DNA of 19,446 nt, from the NCBI GenBank assembly GCA_900555985.1, contig USNF01000017.1, positions 1-19,446 on the forward strand, written 5' to 3'. The stretch is from an uncultured Gemella sp. (lineage in GTDB: Bacteria > Bacillota > Bacilli > Staphylococcales > Gemellaceae). The notes below the pieces were generated by a model that worked only from the letters and a program-made list of their open reading frames with translations, made no database searches and had not been told where the DNA came from. Below, one piece after another: positions 8,374-16,223 of this stretch. Position numbers and translations under genes: made by a program. Every line of letters starts with the position of its first letter. Position 1 is the first letter of the stretch.

Positions 8374-8402
8374 TTGACATTATTTAAAATTAATCGTAAT
8401 AT
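8374..8402 (+). promoter_or_regulatory. Strong sigma-A promoter of the surface adhesin gene
   Basis: Consensus TTGACA (8374-8379), exactly 17 nt, then TAATAT (8397-8402). The predicted leader is about 95 nt. The A/T tracts upstream may act as an UP element. Confidence 0.75.
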
Positions 8403-8504
8403 ATGGGTAGATAATAGATTGTAATTATTTATTATTAAATATTTATTTATAATTTTATATATTAATATAATATTGCAGATAAAAGAAAGGAGAAAAGTAT
8501 ATTA

Positions 8505-10157
8505 ATGAAAAAAATCACAAAAGTAATTAAAATGAGTGTTACTGTATTATTTACATTCATAGGATTACTTTTTGTATCGTCATTAACAGCTAATGCAGCT
8601 GATGGTAAAGAACTTACAAAAGTTGTTACTGATATTTCTGTTATAGATGCAGGAAACAATGCAGTTAAACCTGATGCAAATGGCAACTATAATATTACTA
8701 CTGATAGAGCATACCGTTTTTCAGCAAATTTTGATTTAACGAATTATAATGGTAACTTATCAGAAGGGGATTATTTTAATTTAAAAATTCCTAATTCAGT
8801 AACTGTGCAAAAACATTCAGCTGATATTAAAGATACAAAAACACAGGTCGTTATTGCTGAATCAGAAGTAACATCAAATGCAAACGGCCAAGGCGGTAAT
8901 GCTAAAGTAACACTTAAAAATTTCTCTGAATATCTAACTACTACTAAAAGTGATGATATAAGAGATATAACAGGTCATTTTACTATTGATTTCTTGTTTA
9001 AGAAAGATCAAACTAAAACACCTGTAACTTTTGATAGCTTAGCTGTGAAAAATAAAATAACTCATACTTTTACATCAACAACTAATGACGGTGAGGGCAA
9101 AGGATATGAAAACTTCGCTAAAAATGGTAATGATGTAGAAAATAAAGGATGGACATCTGAAAAATTAGCAGCTATAGGTTCAACTTCTAAAGGGGATATT
9201 TACTCACCATGGCGTGTACGTGTTAATGCCGGTAAAAAAGACTATGGAAGCAACTTAGCATTAGTAGATGAAATAGTAACTGATACTACGCATGCAGCTA
9301 TTCAATATATTCCAGAATCATTAACAGTTTATAAAGCTACTATTAATGATGGTACATCTGAAGTGCCAGCTGGAGCTGTTAAACTAACTGAAGGTACTGA
9401 CTACACAGTTGAATGGAACAGCAATTATACTTCTTTAAAAGTAATTTTTAAAGATGGTTCACAATCATACTATGTTACTTATAATACTACAACTCCTGGG
9501 GATGGAAGTTTAGTAGGGAATAAAGTTGCATTACTTAAAAACAATACTGAAGCACTTCCTCAACGCAATAATCGCTTAATTTACGGATATGTAAGTGAGA
9601 GATTATCAGTATTAAATGAAGCAATTAATGCTAATCCAATTTATAAAATTAAAATTAATAAAACTGATAAAGTGAAAGTAACACCAGTTCAAGGTGCTGT
9701 TTACACAATTATGAATACAGAAGGTGTTGTAGTTCAAGATGTTACTACAGATGAAAACGGAGTGGCAATTTCGAATGAGTTATCAAAAGATAATTTAGGA
9801 AAAGTGTTTACAATAATAGAAAAATTAGCACCAAAAGGTTATAAACTAGATCCAACAGTTTATACAGTAACAATCGGTGAAAATAACTCAATTATCAATC
9901 TTCAAGATGAGCCAGAAGATACTCCTCCAACTCCGCCAACACCAACTCCAAACAAACCGGTTAAACCTAATGAACCAGGAAAACCTGAAAAACCAGGAAA
10001 ACCAAATAAACCTGGTAAACCAACTACACCTGTTGTAAAAGAAAAAGCAAAAAAAGCAGTTCTTCCTAAAACAGGGGTAGAAACAAATAGCTTAGCTATG
10101 GTAGGTTTAGTTATCGGATTAGGTGCATTAGCTTTAAGACGTAAAGCAAATAAATAA
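8505..10157 (+). CDS. LPxTG-anchored Cna/MSCRAMM-like surface adhesin
   Basis: A 550-residue secreted wall protein. It has a signal peptide with KK start, hydrophobic core and cleavage predicted after A29-N-A31; there is no YSIRK motif. Residues about 35-375 form beta-rich, Ig-like adhesin domains resembling the ligand-binding N-region of collagen/fibrinogen adhesins. Residues about 379-470 are a SpaA/CnaB-type domain: K386 (INKTD) and E439 in the E-x-(L)-AP-x-GY motif are the expected isopeptide-bond residues. A Pro/Lys-rich wall-spanning stretch (471-509) is followed by sortase motif LPKTG (520-524), a hydrophobic helix and an RRK-rich tail. It probably mediates host attachment; the ligand is unknown. 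GAAAGGAG (8485-8492) is 12 nt before ATG. It has its own promoter and terminator, and no sortase gene is adjacent. Confidence 0.92.
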   Translation: MKKITKVIKMSVTVLFTFIGLLFVSSLTANAADGKELTKVVTDISVIDAGNNAVKPDANGNYNITTDRAYRFSANFDLTNYNGNLSEGDYFNLKIPNSVTVQKHSADIKDTKTQVVIAESEVTSNANGQGGNAKVTLKNFSEYLTTTKSDDIRDITGHFTIDFLFKKDQTKTPVTFDSLAVKNKITHTFTSTTNDGEGKGYENFAKNGNDVENKGWTSEKLAAIGSTSKGDIYSPWRVRVNAGKKDYGSNLALVDEIVTDTTHAAIQYIPESLTVYKATINDGTSEVPAGAVKLTEGTDYTVEWNSNYTSLKVIFKDGSQSYYVTYNTTTPGDGSLVGNKVALLKNNTEALPQRNNRLIYGYVSERLSVLNEAINANPIYKIKINKTDKVKVTPVQGAVYTIMNTEGVVVQDVTTDENGVAISNELSKDNLGKVFTIIEKLAPKGYKLDPTVYTVTIGENNSIINLQDEPEDTPPTPPTPTPNKPVKPNEPGKPEKPGKPNKPGKPTTPVVKEKAKKAVLPKTGVETNSLAMVGLVIGLGALALRRKANK

Positions 10158-10166
10158 TAAAATAAG

Positions 10167-10200
10167 ACGAACTTAGGAAACTAGGTTCGTTTTATTTATT
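10167..10200 (+). terminator. Terminator of the surface adhesin gene
   Basis: A 10-bp stem ACGAACTTAG/CTAGGTTCGT (10167-10176 with 10181-10190, one G-U pair) closed by a GAAA tetraloop, then TTTATTTATT. It begins 10 nt after the stop codon. Confidence 0.85.
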
Positions 10201-10371
10201 GTCTTTAATCATTTAATTTATAAGAAGCGCCTAACAATAATACTATTTTATCTTAGCGTTGAAAAATTCTATATATAACCAAATACATTAGTTATATTTT
10301 AAATAGATATTGTAATATAATATTAATCCAAACTAATTTAATAATTTGTGATGGATATATTAAATTTACTC

Positions 10372-10400
10372 TTGAATTCGTTTTCGATATAAATTATAAT
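10372..10400 (+). promoter_or_regulatory. Sigma-A promoter of the two-component operon
   Basis: TTGAAT (10372-10377), 17 nt, perfect TATAAT (10395-10400), about 48 nt before the kinase start. The gap back to the adhesin terminator (10201-10371) shows nothing else I can support. Confidence 0.7.
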
Positions 10401-10447
10401 GAATTTTATAAAAGTTTTTATAATTTATATAAGGAGTTGAGGGTACT

Positions 10448-12049
10448 TTGAAAAAACGGAAAAGTACATTAGTAAAACTAATTATATTTATGATGGGATT
10501 AGTTACAATCTCATTATTAGTAACGACAGTCTTTATGAGAGGATATATAAAAGATCGTGAAGAAGAGATTATTCGTCAAAAAATTAGTGCTACAGCAAAG
10601 TTAATTGCGATGGATAAAAGTGTTCAAGAAGCGGTCAAAAATAGAAATCAAGAAAAGTTCATTCAACATTTTACATTGGCTGCTATGAAAGAAACGGGTA
10701 CGGATTTTATAGTAGTAACTGATAAAGATTTTGTTAGGTATTCTCATCCAAAAGAAGAGTTGATAGGCTCTAAGTTCTCGAGTATTGAAGATATTGAAGC
10801 AACATTTACTCAAGGTGATCATTATAGTAAGCAAACTGGTCCACTAGGTGAAGGAGTTAGATTTTTTACAGCTCTAAAAGATGAAGTAGGTAATGATATA
10901 GGAGTTGTCTGTGTAGGTTATACTCAAAGAACAGTAGAAAATCAAATACTTGAAGCACAGAAAAATTTGTTCTTCTCATTATTAATTGGTCTTGGGGCTG
11001 CAATAGGGTTATCATTTTTATTAAATAAAAAATTGAGAAAGATTCTTCTGAATTTAGATCCGGAAGAGATTGCGCAACTTTATATAGAGAAAGAATTAAT
11101 TTCTGATCATGTCTCAGAGGGGATAATTGGTATTGATATAAATAAAAAAATTATAGTAATAAATAGTAGTGCGAACAATCTACTAAAAAAAGCTAAATTA
11201 TCTTCTAAAATAAAGATTAAAGAAATTTTAAATGATAATATTTATGATCTGTTATTTAAAGATATCTTGGAAACAAGAGAAAATAGTCAAGATGAACAAA
11301 TTGTAATTAATAATGTTGATTTATTAGTAAATAGAAATCCTATTTATTATAAAGCTAGATTATATGGAGCGGTAGTTACATTACGCGATCAATCAGAAAT
11401 GAAACAGCTTATTACTGAATTAAGTGGTACTGAAAAATATAATGATAGCTTACGTGAACAAAGTCATCACTTTATGAATAAATTACATGTTTTACAAGGA
11501 TTAATAGAGTTAAAATCTTATGAAGAAGTAGAGAAGTATATTTCTTATTTAAAACAGGATTATCATGAAAAAATAGGTCATATTACAGAAAATATAAAAG
11601 TACCATCTATAGCTGGATTCTTACTTGCAAAAGCACGTGAAGCAAGTAACAAGGAAATACAGTTAGTAGTTGATTCGGATTCATTATTATATCAACAAGC
11701 AGGCTTAGAAACATTCTATAATGAATTATTAATTATATTAGGTGTACTAATAGATAATTCAATAGATGTTTTAGAAGATAAAAAGGATGGGAAAATAGTT
11801 GTTTACCTTTATCTGAATCTAGAGGAAAAAGTTCTATTATGTTCAGTAGAAGATAATGGGACAGGAATTAAGGAAGAGGACAAAGAAAGAGTATTCAAAA
11901 GAGGATATTCTACAAAAGGAGAAAATAGAGGATACGGTTTAGAAGCCGTTGAAACGATTGTAAAAAAATATAATGGTTTAATAGACATGGACAGTAAGGA
12001 AAATAAGGGTACTAAGTTTAATATAGAAATACCCATACTGGAGGATTAA
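10448..12049 (+). CDS. CitA/DcuS-type sensor histidine kinase for a di- or tricarboxylate
   Basis: A 533-residue membrane kinase. TM1 (about 10-30) and TM2 (about 174-192) enclose an extracytoplasmic PAS/PDC sensor. This carries RYSHP (97-101), GSKF (107-110) and GEGVRFF (134-140), the Arg/His/Phe/Arg set that binds carboxylates in CitA and DcuS. A cytoplasmic PAS (about 210-315) follows. The phosphoacceptor is H340 in SHHFMNKLH, the His-x-x-x-Asn form of this family. The ATPase has the N box IDNSID (435-440), G1 EDNGTGI (468-474) and a GYGLEAV segment. The start is TTG at 10448, with AAGGAG 11 nt upstream. Its stop is 2 nt before the regulator gene. The ligand (malate, citrate, fumarate, lactate) is not determined; the adjacent carrier suggests a small organic acid. 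Confidence 0.93.
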   Translation: MKKRKSTLVKLIIFMMGLVTISLLVTTVFMRGYIKDREEEIIRQKISATAKLIAMDKSVQEAVKNRNQEKFIQHFTLAAMKETGTDFIVVTDKDFVRYSHPKEELIGSKFSSIEDIEATFTQGDHYSKQTGPLGEGVRFFTALKDEVGNDIGVVCVGYTQRTVENQILEAQKNLFFSLLIGLGAAIGLSFLLNKKLRKILLNLDPEEIAQLYIEKELISDHVSEGIIGIDINKKIIVINSSANNLLKKAKLSSKIKIKEILNDNIYDLLFKDILETRENSQDEQIVINNVDLLVNRNPIYYKARLYGAVVTLRDQSEMKQLITELSGTEKYNDSLREQSHHFMNKLHVLQGLIELKSYEEVEKYISYLKQDYHEKIGHITENIKVPSIAGFLLAKAREASNKEIQLVVDSDSLLYQQAGLETFYNELLIILGVLIDNSIDVLEDKKDGKIVVYLYLNLEEKVLLCSVEDNGTGIKEEDKERVFKRGYSTKGENRGYGLEAVETIVKKYNGLIDMDSKENKGTKFNIEIPILED

Positions 12050-12051
12050 AG

Positions 12052-12732
12052 GTGAGAGTATTAATAATTGAAGATGATTCCATGGTAGCTATGATACATA
12101 AAGAATACTTTAATAGAAAAGAAGTTGATTTTATACTAGACCATGCATCATCACTTAAACAAGCGGAAACATATTTAGAAAGTAATATACCAGATTTAGT
12201 AGTTTTAGATAATTATTTATCTGATGGAAAAGGAATTAGCCTTTTATCTAAGTTGAGGAAATATCCTGTAGTTATGATAACTGCAGCTAATGATATTCAA
12301 ACGGTTGAAGCGGCTTTATCAAGTGGAGTAGTAGACTACCTAGTAAAACCATTTACTTATGAAAGATTTTCTCAAGCTATTGATAAAGTATTAAACTTCA
12401 AATCGTTAATGTCTAAAGAAAAGGTTAATCAAGAAATGTTAGATGATTATTTAAGTACCAGCAAAGACTATGAAGATGTTGAGGAATTGCCAAAAGGATT
12501 ATCGAAAATCACTCTGAAGAAAATAGTTGAAAATCTATTAAATAGAAATGAAGGATTTAATACGCAGCAAATAGCTGATGAATTAGATATTTCTAGAATA
12601 ACTATAAGAAAGTATTTAAATTATATGGTTAATATGGGTGTATTAAGTGAAGATGCAGAATACAGTACTTCAGGTAGACCAGTATCAATTTTCAATGTTA
12701 TCTGTAAAGAAAAATTAAAAAGGTTGTTATAG
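12052..12732 (+). CDS. CitB/DcuR-family response regulator
   Basis: A 226-residue partner of the upstream kinase. The receiver domain spans about 1-118: acidic pocket E7-D8-D9, phosphoacceptor D53 (VVLDNYL), T77 (MITAA) and K99 (LVKPF) are all present. A linker leads to a C-terminal winged HTH (about 150-210), with FNTQQIADELDISRITIRKYL as recognition region and the GRP tail motif common in CitB/DcuR/MaeR regulators. The start is GTG at 12052; GGAGG (12040-12044) overlaps the kinase's last codons, so translation is coupled. Likely target: the carrier promoter just downstream, which has a palindrome at 12892-12909. The operon ends at the strong terminator at 12836. Confidence 0.93.
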   Translation: MRVLIIEDDSMVAMIHKEYFNRKEVDFILDHASSLKQAETYLESNIPDLVVLDNYLSDGKGISLLSKLRKYPVVMITAANDIQTVEAALSSGVVDYLVKPFTYERFSQAIDKVLNFKSLMSKEKVNQEMLDDYLSTSKDYEDVEELPKGLSKITLKKIVENLLNRNEGFNTQQIADELDISRITIRKYLNYMVNMGVLSEDAEYSTSGRPVSIFNVICKEKLKRLL

Positions 12733-12835
12733 AATTCAAATTTATCCTTATATAAAATATTGTAAATTAATATTTTAAAAATTATAAAAATTAGTCCTAA
12801 AAAATGGAATAAGGTGTATAAAAATATTTAATAAT

Positions 12836-12886
12836 AAAAATAGCTAATTGATAGAGAATGTCTCTAAATTAGCTATTTTTTATTTG
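12836..12886 (+). terminator. Terminator of the two-component operon
   Basis: A long two-part stem: AAAAATAGCTAATT/AATTAGCTATTTTT outside and TAGAGA/TCTCTA inside, with an ATG loop, running into TTTTTTATTTG. It lies about 100 nt after the regulator stop. The 12733-12835 gap before it shows nothing else. Confidence 0.88.
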
Positions 12887-12891
12887 TTTAC

Positions 12892-12909
12892 ATAAGTTAC
12901 ATAACTTAT
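12892..12909. promoter_or_regulatory. Candidate operator palindrome upstream of the organic-acid carrier
   Basis: ATAAGTTACATAACTTAT is a perfect 7-4-7 inverted repeat. Its centre lies about 60 nt upstream of the predicted transcription start of the carrier gene, a usual place for an activator dimer. A TTATTTAA box follows at 12915-12922, adjoining the -35. The likely binder is the response regulator encoded just upstream; this is inferred from position and symmetry only. Confidence 0.5.
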
Positions 12910-12924
12910 AATAGTTATTTAATG

Positions 12925-12953
12925 TTGGAATATTTTTTTATAGATGTTATAGT
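12925..12953 (+). promoter_or_regulatory. Promoter of the carrier/dehydrogenase genes
   Basis: TTGGAA (12925-12930), 17 nt, TATAGT (12948-12953) preceded by TGT, giving an extended -10. About 58 nt before the carrier start. Confidence 0.6.
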
Positions 12954-13011
12954 ATAAAAATGTTATTGTGTATTAGTACACGAAATATTTCAAAAGGAGA
13001 ATATATATTTT

Positions 13012-14085
13012 ATGAATTTTTTAGATGTTTTTGTAAAAACACTAGCAGATCAAAAAATTAACACTGCTATAATTTCAAGTATTGCAATTATATTATTAGG
13101 TTATTATTGTCGTAAGAAAGATTTATTTAAAGATAATACTGCAAAAGTACTTACAAACGTAGTTTTAACAGTATCATTACCAGCATTAGCTTTCAAATCA
13201 TTCTTAGTAGATATAGATGAGAAGAAATTAACTCAAGGTATCAATGTACTTATTTGGGGAATTCTTGTATATATAGTTTTAATTATCTTAAGTAAACCTT
13301 TATTTATGAAATTTAAAGGTGATCAACAAGATACAATGCGTGTTCTAGCAATCTTTGGATCAACAACATTCTTCGGGATTCCAATCGTAACAGCAATCTA
13401 TGGACCAACTGGTACATTATATGCTTCAATCTTTAATATTGGATATCGTATTTTCTTATATTCATATGGATATATTAAAATGAGTGGTCTAAAAATGACT
13501 ATGAAAAATGTTAAGACAATGTTCTTAAATCCAATCGTTATTGCAACATTCTTAGGATTATTTATTTGGTTATTCCAAGCACACTTACCACAAGTTAGCG
13601 TTAATGTAGTAGATGCTAAAACTGGTGCAAAAGCTGTAAAACAATTTGCATTCTTACGTTTTGACCAAACACTACCTCAATTTAACCAAATCTTAACTTA
13701 CCTTTCAGGACTATGTTCACCATTAGCATGGTTAGCAATCGGTTCTACATTAGGTTCTGTATCATTTAAAGATGCATTATCAAACAAACCAACTTGGTAT
13801 TATACATTTGTTAAATTAATTGCTATTCCAGCTATTAACGTAGCTATCTTAGCGATTCTATCAGTAACTCACATTTTACCAGTTGACCTAACTGCTTTAG
13901 GAACTATCGTAGTAATGATGGCGACTCCACCAGCAACTGTAGCTGCAGCTTATGCAATCAGCTTTGATAAAGATGCAGTTCTTGCTTCTAACGCTTCACT
14001 TTTAGGTACTTTAGGAGCAGTTGTACTTACTCCAGTATGGATCGTTATCGTTCAAATTATTGGAGCATTAGGAATTTTCCATTAA
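13012..14085 (+). CDS. AEC-family transporter, malate permease-like
   Basis: A 357-residue integral membrane protein with about ten hydrophobic segments in two halves, the layout of the auxin efflux carrier (AEC) family that includes bacterial malate permease MleP and malonate carriers. Typical features: LTNVVLTVSLPALAF in the first half, FFGIPIVTAIYG after the middle, and MMATPPATVAAAYA with an unwound PP in the second half. It probably moves a small carboxylate (malate, lactate, pyruvate or citrate) across the membrane. Context supports this: a carboxylate-sensing two-component system upstream and a D-2-hydroxyacid dehydrogenase downstream. No malolactic or malic enzyme is beside it, which argues against a standard malolactic operon. 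AAAGGAG lies 12 nt before ATG. Confidence 0.88.
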   Translation: MNFLDVFVKTLADQKINTAIISSIAIILLGYYCRKKDLFKDNTAKVLTNVVLTVSLPALAFKSFLVDIDEKKLTQGINVLIWGILVYIVLIILSKPLFMKFKGDQQDTMRVLAIFGSTTFFGIPIVTAIYGPTGTLYASIFNIGYRIFLYSYGYIKMSGLKMTMKNVKTMFLNPIVIATFLGLFIWLFQAHLPQVSVNVVDAKTGAKAVKQFAFLRFDQTLPQFNQILTYLSGLCSPLAWLAIGSTLGSVSFKDALSNKPTWYYTFVKLIAIPAINVAILAILSVTHILPVDLTALGTIVVMMATPPATVAAAYAISFDKDAVLASNASLLGTLGAVVLTPVWIVIVQIIGALGIFH

Positions 14086-14122
14086 TAATTAGATAAACAA
14101 TAAATTAAGCCAATAGGCATTT

Positions 14123-14156
14123 GTAGAGCGAGGTATCTATGGCAACCTTGCTCTAC
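14123..14156 (+). other. Intercistronic hairpin without T-run
   Basis: An 11-bp stem GTAGAGCGAGG/CCTTGCTCTAC (14123-14133 with 14146-14156, one G-U pair) with a 12-nt loop lies between carrier and dehydrogenase. It is followed by TAGAATATAAAAAA, so it is not a classical terminator. It may protect or process the mRNA and set the ratio of the two products. No separate promoter for the dehydrogenase is clear in the 105-nt gap. Confidence 0.55.
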
Positions 14157-14190
14157 TAGAATATAAAAAATGAAAGAAGGATTTTTAAAA

Positions 14191-15207
14191 ATGACATTAA
14201 AAGTAGTATGTTATGGTGTAAGACCAAACGAAGTACCATTTTTTGAAAAATTAAACAAATATAACTTTGAATTAAGATTAGTAGAAGAATTATTAAATCA
14301 CGATAATATTGATACAGCAGAAGGAATGGATGCTGTTATCTTACGTGGTAACTGTGTAGCTGACAGACAAAACATTGCAAAAATGTCAGAATATGGAATC
14401 AAATATGTATTCACACGTACAGTAGGATTCAACCATATTGATCTACAAGCTGCAGCTGACTACAATATGAGTGTAGCTCGTGTTCCTGGATATTCTCCAA
14501 ACGCAATTGCGGAGTTATCTTTAACATTAGCTATGTCATTATTACGTCATGTTTCTCACACAGTAAACAAAACTTCTAAATATGACTTCCGTGTAGATGG
14601 AACAATGTTCAGTAAAGAAATTCGTAACTGTAAAGTTGGGATTATCGGAACTGGTAAAATTGGTCTAACAGAAGCAAAACTATTCAAAGGATTAGGTGCA
14701 GATGTATATGGATACGATGTATTCCAAAGTGAAGAAGCAAAACATATAGTAAAATTTGTTGAAATGGATGACTTATTAGAAAAATGTGATATCGTAAGTT
14801 TACACGTTCCTTATTTCCCTGGTAAAAACGATAAGATGGTAAATGCTGAATTCATTTCAAAAATGAAAGATGGAGCTATCTTAATCAATACAGCACGTGG
14901 TGAATTACAAGATAACGAAGCTATTTTAGAAGCTATTAAATCTGGTAAACTTGATGGATTTGGTACTGATGTATTTGCAAATGAAGCAGCATTCTTCTTT
15001 AAAAACTTTGAGAACGGAGATGAAATTCCTGATCAAACAGTAAGAGAATTAGTTGATTTATATCCAAAAGTACTAGTAACTCCACATGTTGGATCAAATA
15101 CTGATGAAGCATTATCAAATATGATTGAAATCAGTTATGATAACTTAAACGATGTATTAACTACTGGTTCAACTGCAAATGCAATAGAATTACCAACAGC
15201 AAAATAA
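14191..15207 (+). CDS. D-2-hydroxyacid dehydrogenase, D-lactate dehydrogenase type
   Basis: NAD-dependent, cytoplasmic; most likely interconverts pyruvate and D-lactate or a related 2-oxo acid. The 338-residue protein has TRTVGFNHIDL (75-85), the VPGYSPNAIAE segment, the Rossmann GTGKIG (153-158) with D176 at the end of the next strand (NAD preference), and the catalytic set R236 (NTAR), E265 (FANE) and H299 (TPHVG). The start chosen is ATG at 14191, since GAAGGA (14176-14181) sits 9 nt before it. An in-frame ATG at 14170 lies upstream of that site and would add seven residues. It is probably cotranscribed with the carrier and so may supply or use its substrate. D-lactate dehydrogenase, D-hydroxyisocaproate dehydrogenase and VanH are close relatives, so the substrate is not certain. 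Confidence 0.9.
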   Translation: MTLKVVCYGVRPNEVPFFEKLNKYNFELRLVEELLNHDNIDTAEGMDAVILRGNCVADRQNIAKMSEYGIKYVFTRTVGFNHIDLQAAADYNMSVARVPGYSPNAIAELSLTLAMSLLRHVSHTVNKTSKYDFRVDGTMFSKEIRNCKVGIIGTGKIGLTEAKLFKGLGADVYGYDVFQSEEAKHIVKFVEMDDLLEKCDIVSLHVPYFPGKNDKMVNAEFISKMKDGAILINTARGELQDNEAILEAIKSGKLDGFGTDVFANEAAFFFKNFENGDEIPDQTVRELVDLYPKVLVTPHVGSNTDEALSNMIEISYDNLNDVLTTGSTANAIELPTAK

Positions 15208-15219
15208 TACTAGTGCAAG

Positions 15220-15249
15220 AGACTAAACATAAAAAGTTTAGTCTTTTTT
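15220..15249 (+). terminator. Terminator of the carrier/dehydrogenase unit
   Basis: AGACTAAAC/GTTTAGTCT, a perfect 9-bp stem (15220-15228 with 15236-15244), 7-nt A-rich loop, then TTTTT. Confidence 0.92.
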
Positions 15250-15260
15250 ATGTAAATATG

Positions 15261-15269
15261 TGATATAAT
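15261..15269 (+). promoter_or_regulatory. Extended -10 promoter for the first two small membrane proteins
   Basis: TGATATAAT is a perfect TGnTATAAT. No -35 is visible; that position is occupied by the preceding terminator. About 28 nt before the start codon. Confidence 0.6.
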
Positions 15270-15296
15270 TAAATCAATAGTTAGGAGGAAATGCTA

Positions 15297-15743
15297 ATGA
15301 GCTTTATTGATAAATTAGTACTATTGTTTTTATTGGCTGGACATGTATTAGTTCCGTTAATATTTTTAATAATAATATTTTTTATGAAAAGAAAAAAATC
15401 AAAAGGTGATAGTAAACCGATTCCTTGGACAGTGTTGCTTATTGTACAAGCTGTTTTAGATTTTACAATTTTGCCTATTTGGATGTTTATGGGAGTATTT
15501 GTTGGTGTGATGACTACTGATGCGCCAGGGAGTAGCACATTATTTGCGGATGCGTCAATGTTTGGTTTATTTGCAACAATTATTTTAAATGTTATAACAC
15601 TTTTTATAACTACAAGGGGCTTAAACAAACAAAGAAAAGAGGAATATAGAAATAGTTTATTTTGGCCTTATATCATAATAATTATTTACTTATTCGCAAT
15701 TCCATTTAGATTTTTATCTGGATTTTTCCATTGTTTTTATTAA
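15297..15743 (+). CDS. Small membrane protein, GH/PW family, paralogue 1
   Basis: A 148-residue protein with about four hydrophobic helices. I do not recognise the family. It shares a signature with the next two genes: G15-H16-x3-P20 in the first helix, a basic loop (KRKKSKGDSK), then P43-W44 and, 17 residues later, W62. A gap rich in Gly/Ser/Asp follows helix 2, and a basic loop (RGLNKQRKEE) precedes helix 4. The start is ATG at 15297, because AGGAGG (15283-15288) is 8 nt upstream. The ATG at 15291 would be only 2 nt from it. Paralogue 2 follows after 29 nt, probably in the same transcript. No enzyme motif is seen; a small channel, transporter subunit or immunity-type protein are all open possibilities. 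Confidence 0.85.
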   Translation: MSFIDKLVLLFLLAGHVLVPLIFLIIIFFMKRKKSKGDSKPIPWTVLLIVQAVLDFTILPIWMFMGVFVGVMTTDAPGSSTLFADASMFGLFATIILNVITLFITTRGLNKQRKEEYRNSLFWPYIIIIIYLFAIPFRFLSGFFHCFY

Positions 15744-15772
15744 AAATTTAGATATAAATAGGAGGAATATAT

Positions 15773-16144
15773 ATGAAAGAGGCTGATTATACAGGAGCGT
15801 TTTTAGTAATAGGTGGACATGTACTTGTACCTATTTTTGCTTTAGTGATAATTTCTATAATGGTAAGAAGCATAAAAAGATATGGTGGAGATCCTTACGA
15901 AGAAATGCCGTGGGCTGGATTATTTATGTTGTCACTACTCGTAGGGTTGGTGATTTCGCCGATTTGGATATATATGTGTTTATTTCTTAGTGCATTTCTT
16001 AGTGCAGCTGGTAGTGCTGATGCATGGAGATTTACCGTAATAGCAAGTTTTATAACAATGCTCATATACATAATAATAATAGTTTTTTGTGCAGTAGGTA
16101 ACGATAGAAAGAATAAAATAATACGAAGAAATAATAAAAATTAG
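15773..16144 (+). CDS. Small membrane protein, GH/PW family, paralogue 2 (shortened)
   Basis: A 123-residue relative of the genes on either side. G15-H16-x3-P20 falls at exactly the same positions as in paralogue 1. M45-P46-W47 and W65 keep the 17-residue gap between the tryptophans. It has three hydrophobic helices and ends in a basic tail (DRKNKIIRRNNKN), where the paralogues go on into a fourth helix. The bases after the stop do not encode the missing helix in another frame, so this looks like a real short form and not a recent frameshift. AGGAGG (15760-15765) is 7 nt before ATG. A terminator follows at 16173. Function unknown. Confidence 0.85.
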   Translation: MKEADYTGAFLVIGGHVLVPIFALVIISIMVRSIKRYGGDPYEEMPWAGLFMLSLLVGLVISPIWIYMCLFLSAFLSAAGSADAWRFTVIASFITMLIYIIIIVFCAVGNDRKNKIIRRNNKN

Positions 16145-16172
16145 TTATTATTACAGCTTTAAATAAACACTT

Positions 16173-16206
16173 GAAGAGACTATCAGTAAGATAGTCTTTT
16201 CTTTTT
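16173..16206 (+). terminator. Terminator after paralogue 2
   Basis: AGACTATC/GATAGTCT (16177-16184 with 16190-16197), extended outward by A-T and G-U pairs, 5-nt loop, then TTTTCTTTTT. It separates the first two small membrane genes from the third. Confidence 0.88.
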
Positions 16207-16223
16207 ATACAAATATTAATGTA

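Noticed and set aside
8302..8424. A 40-codon open frame (starting MFYISYFKY) upstream of the adhesin gene
   Set aside because: It has no ribosome binding site, overlaps the consensus adhesin promoter and matches no family I know.
15281..15628. A minus-strand open frame opposite the first small membrane protein
   Set aside because: The plus strand has an ideal ribosome binding site, a promoter and paralogues sharing a motif. The minus frame has none of these.
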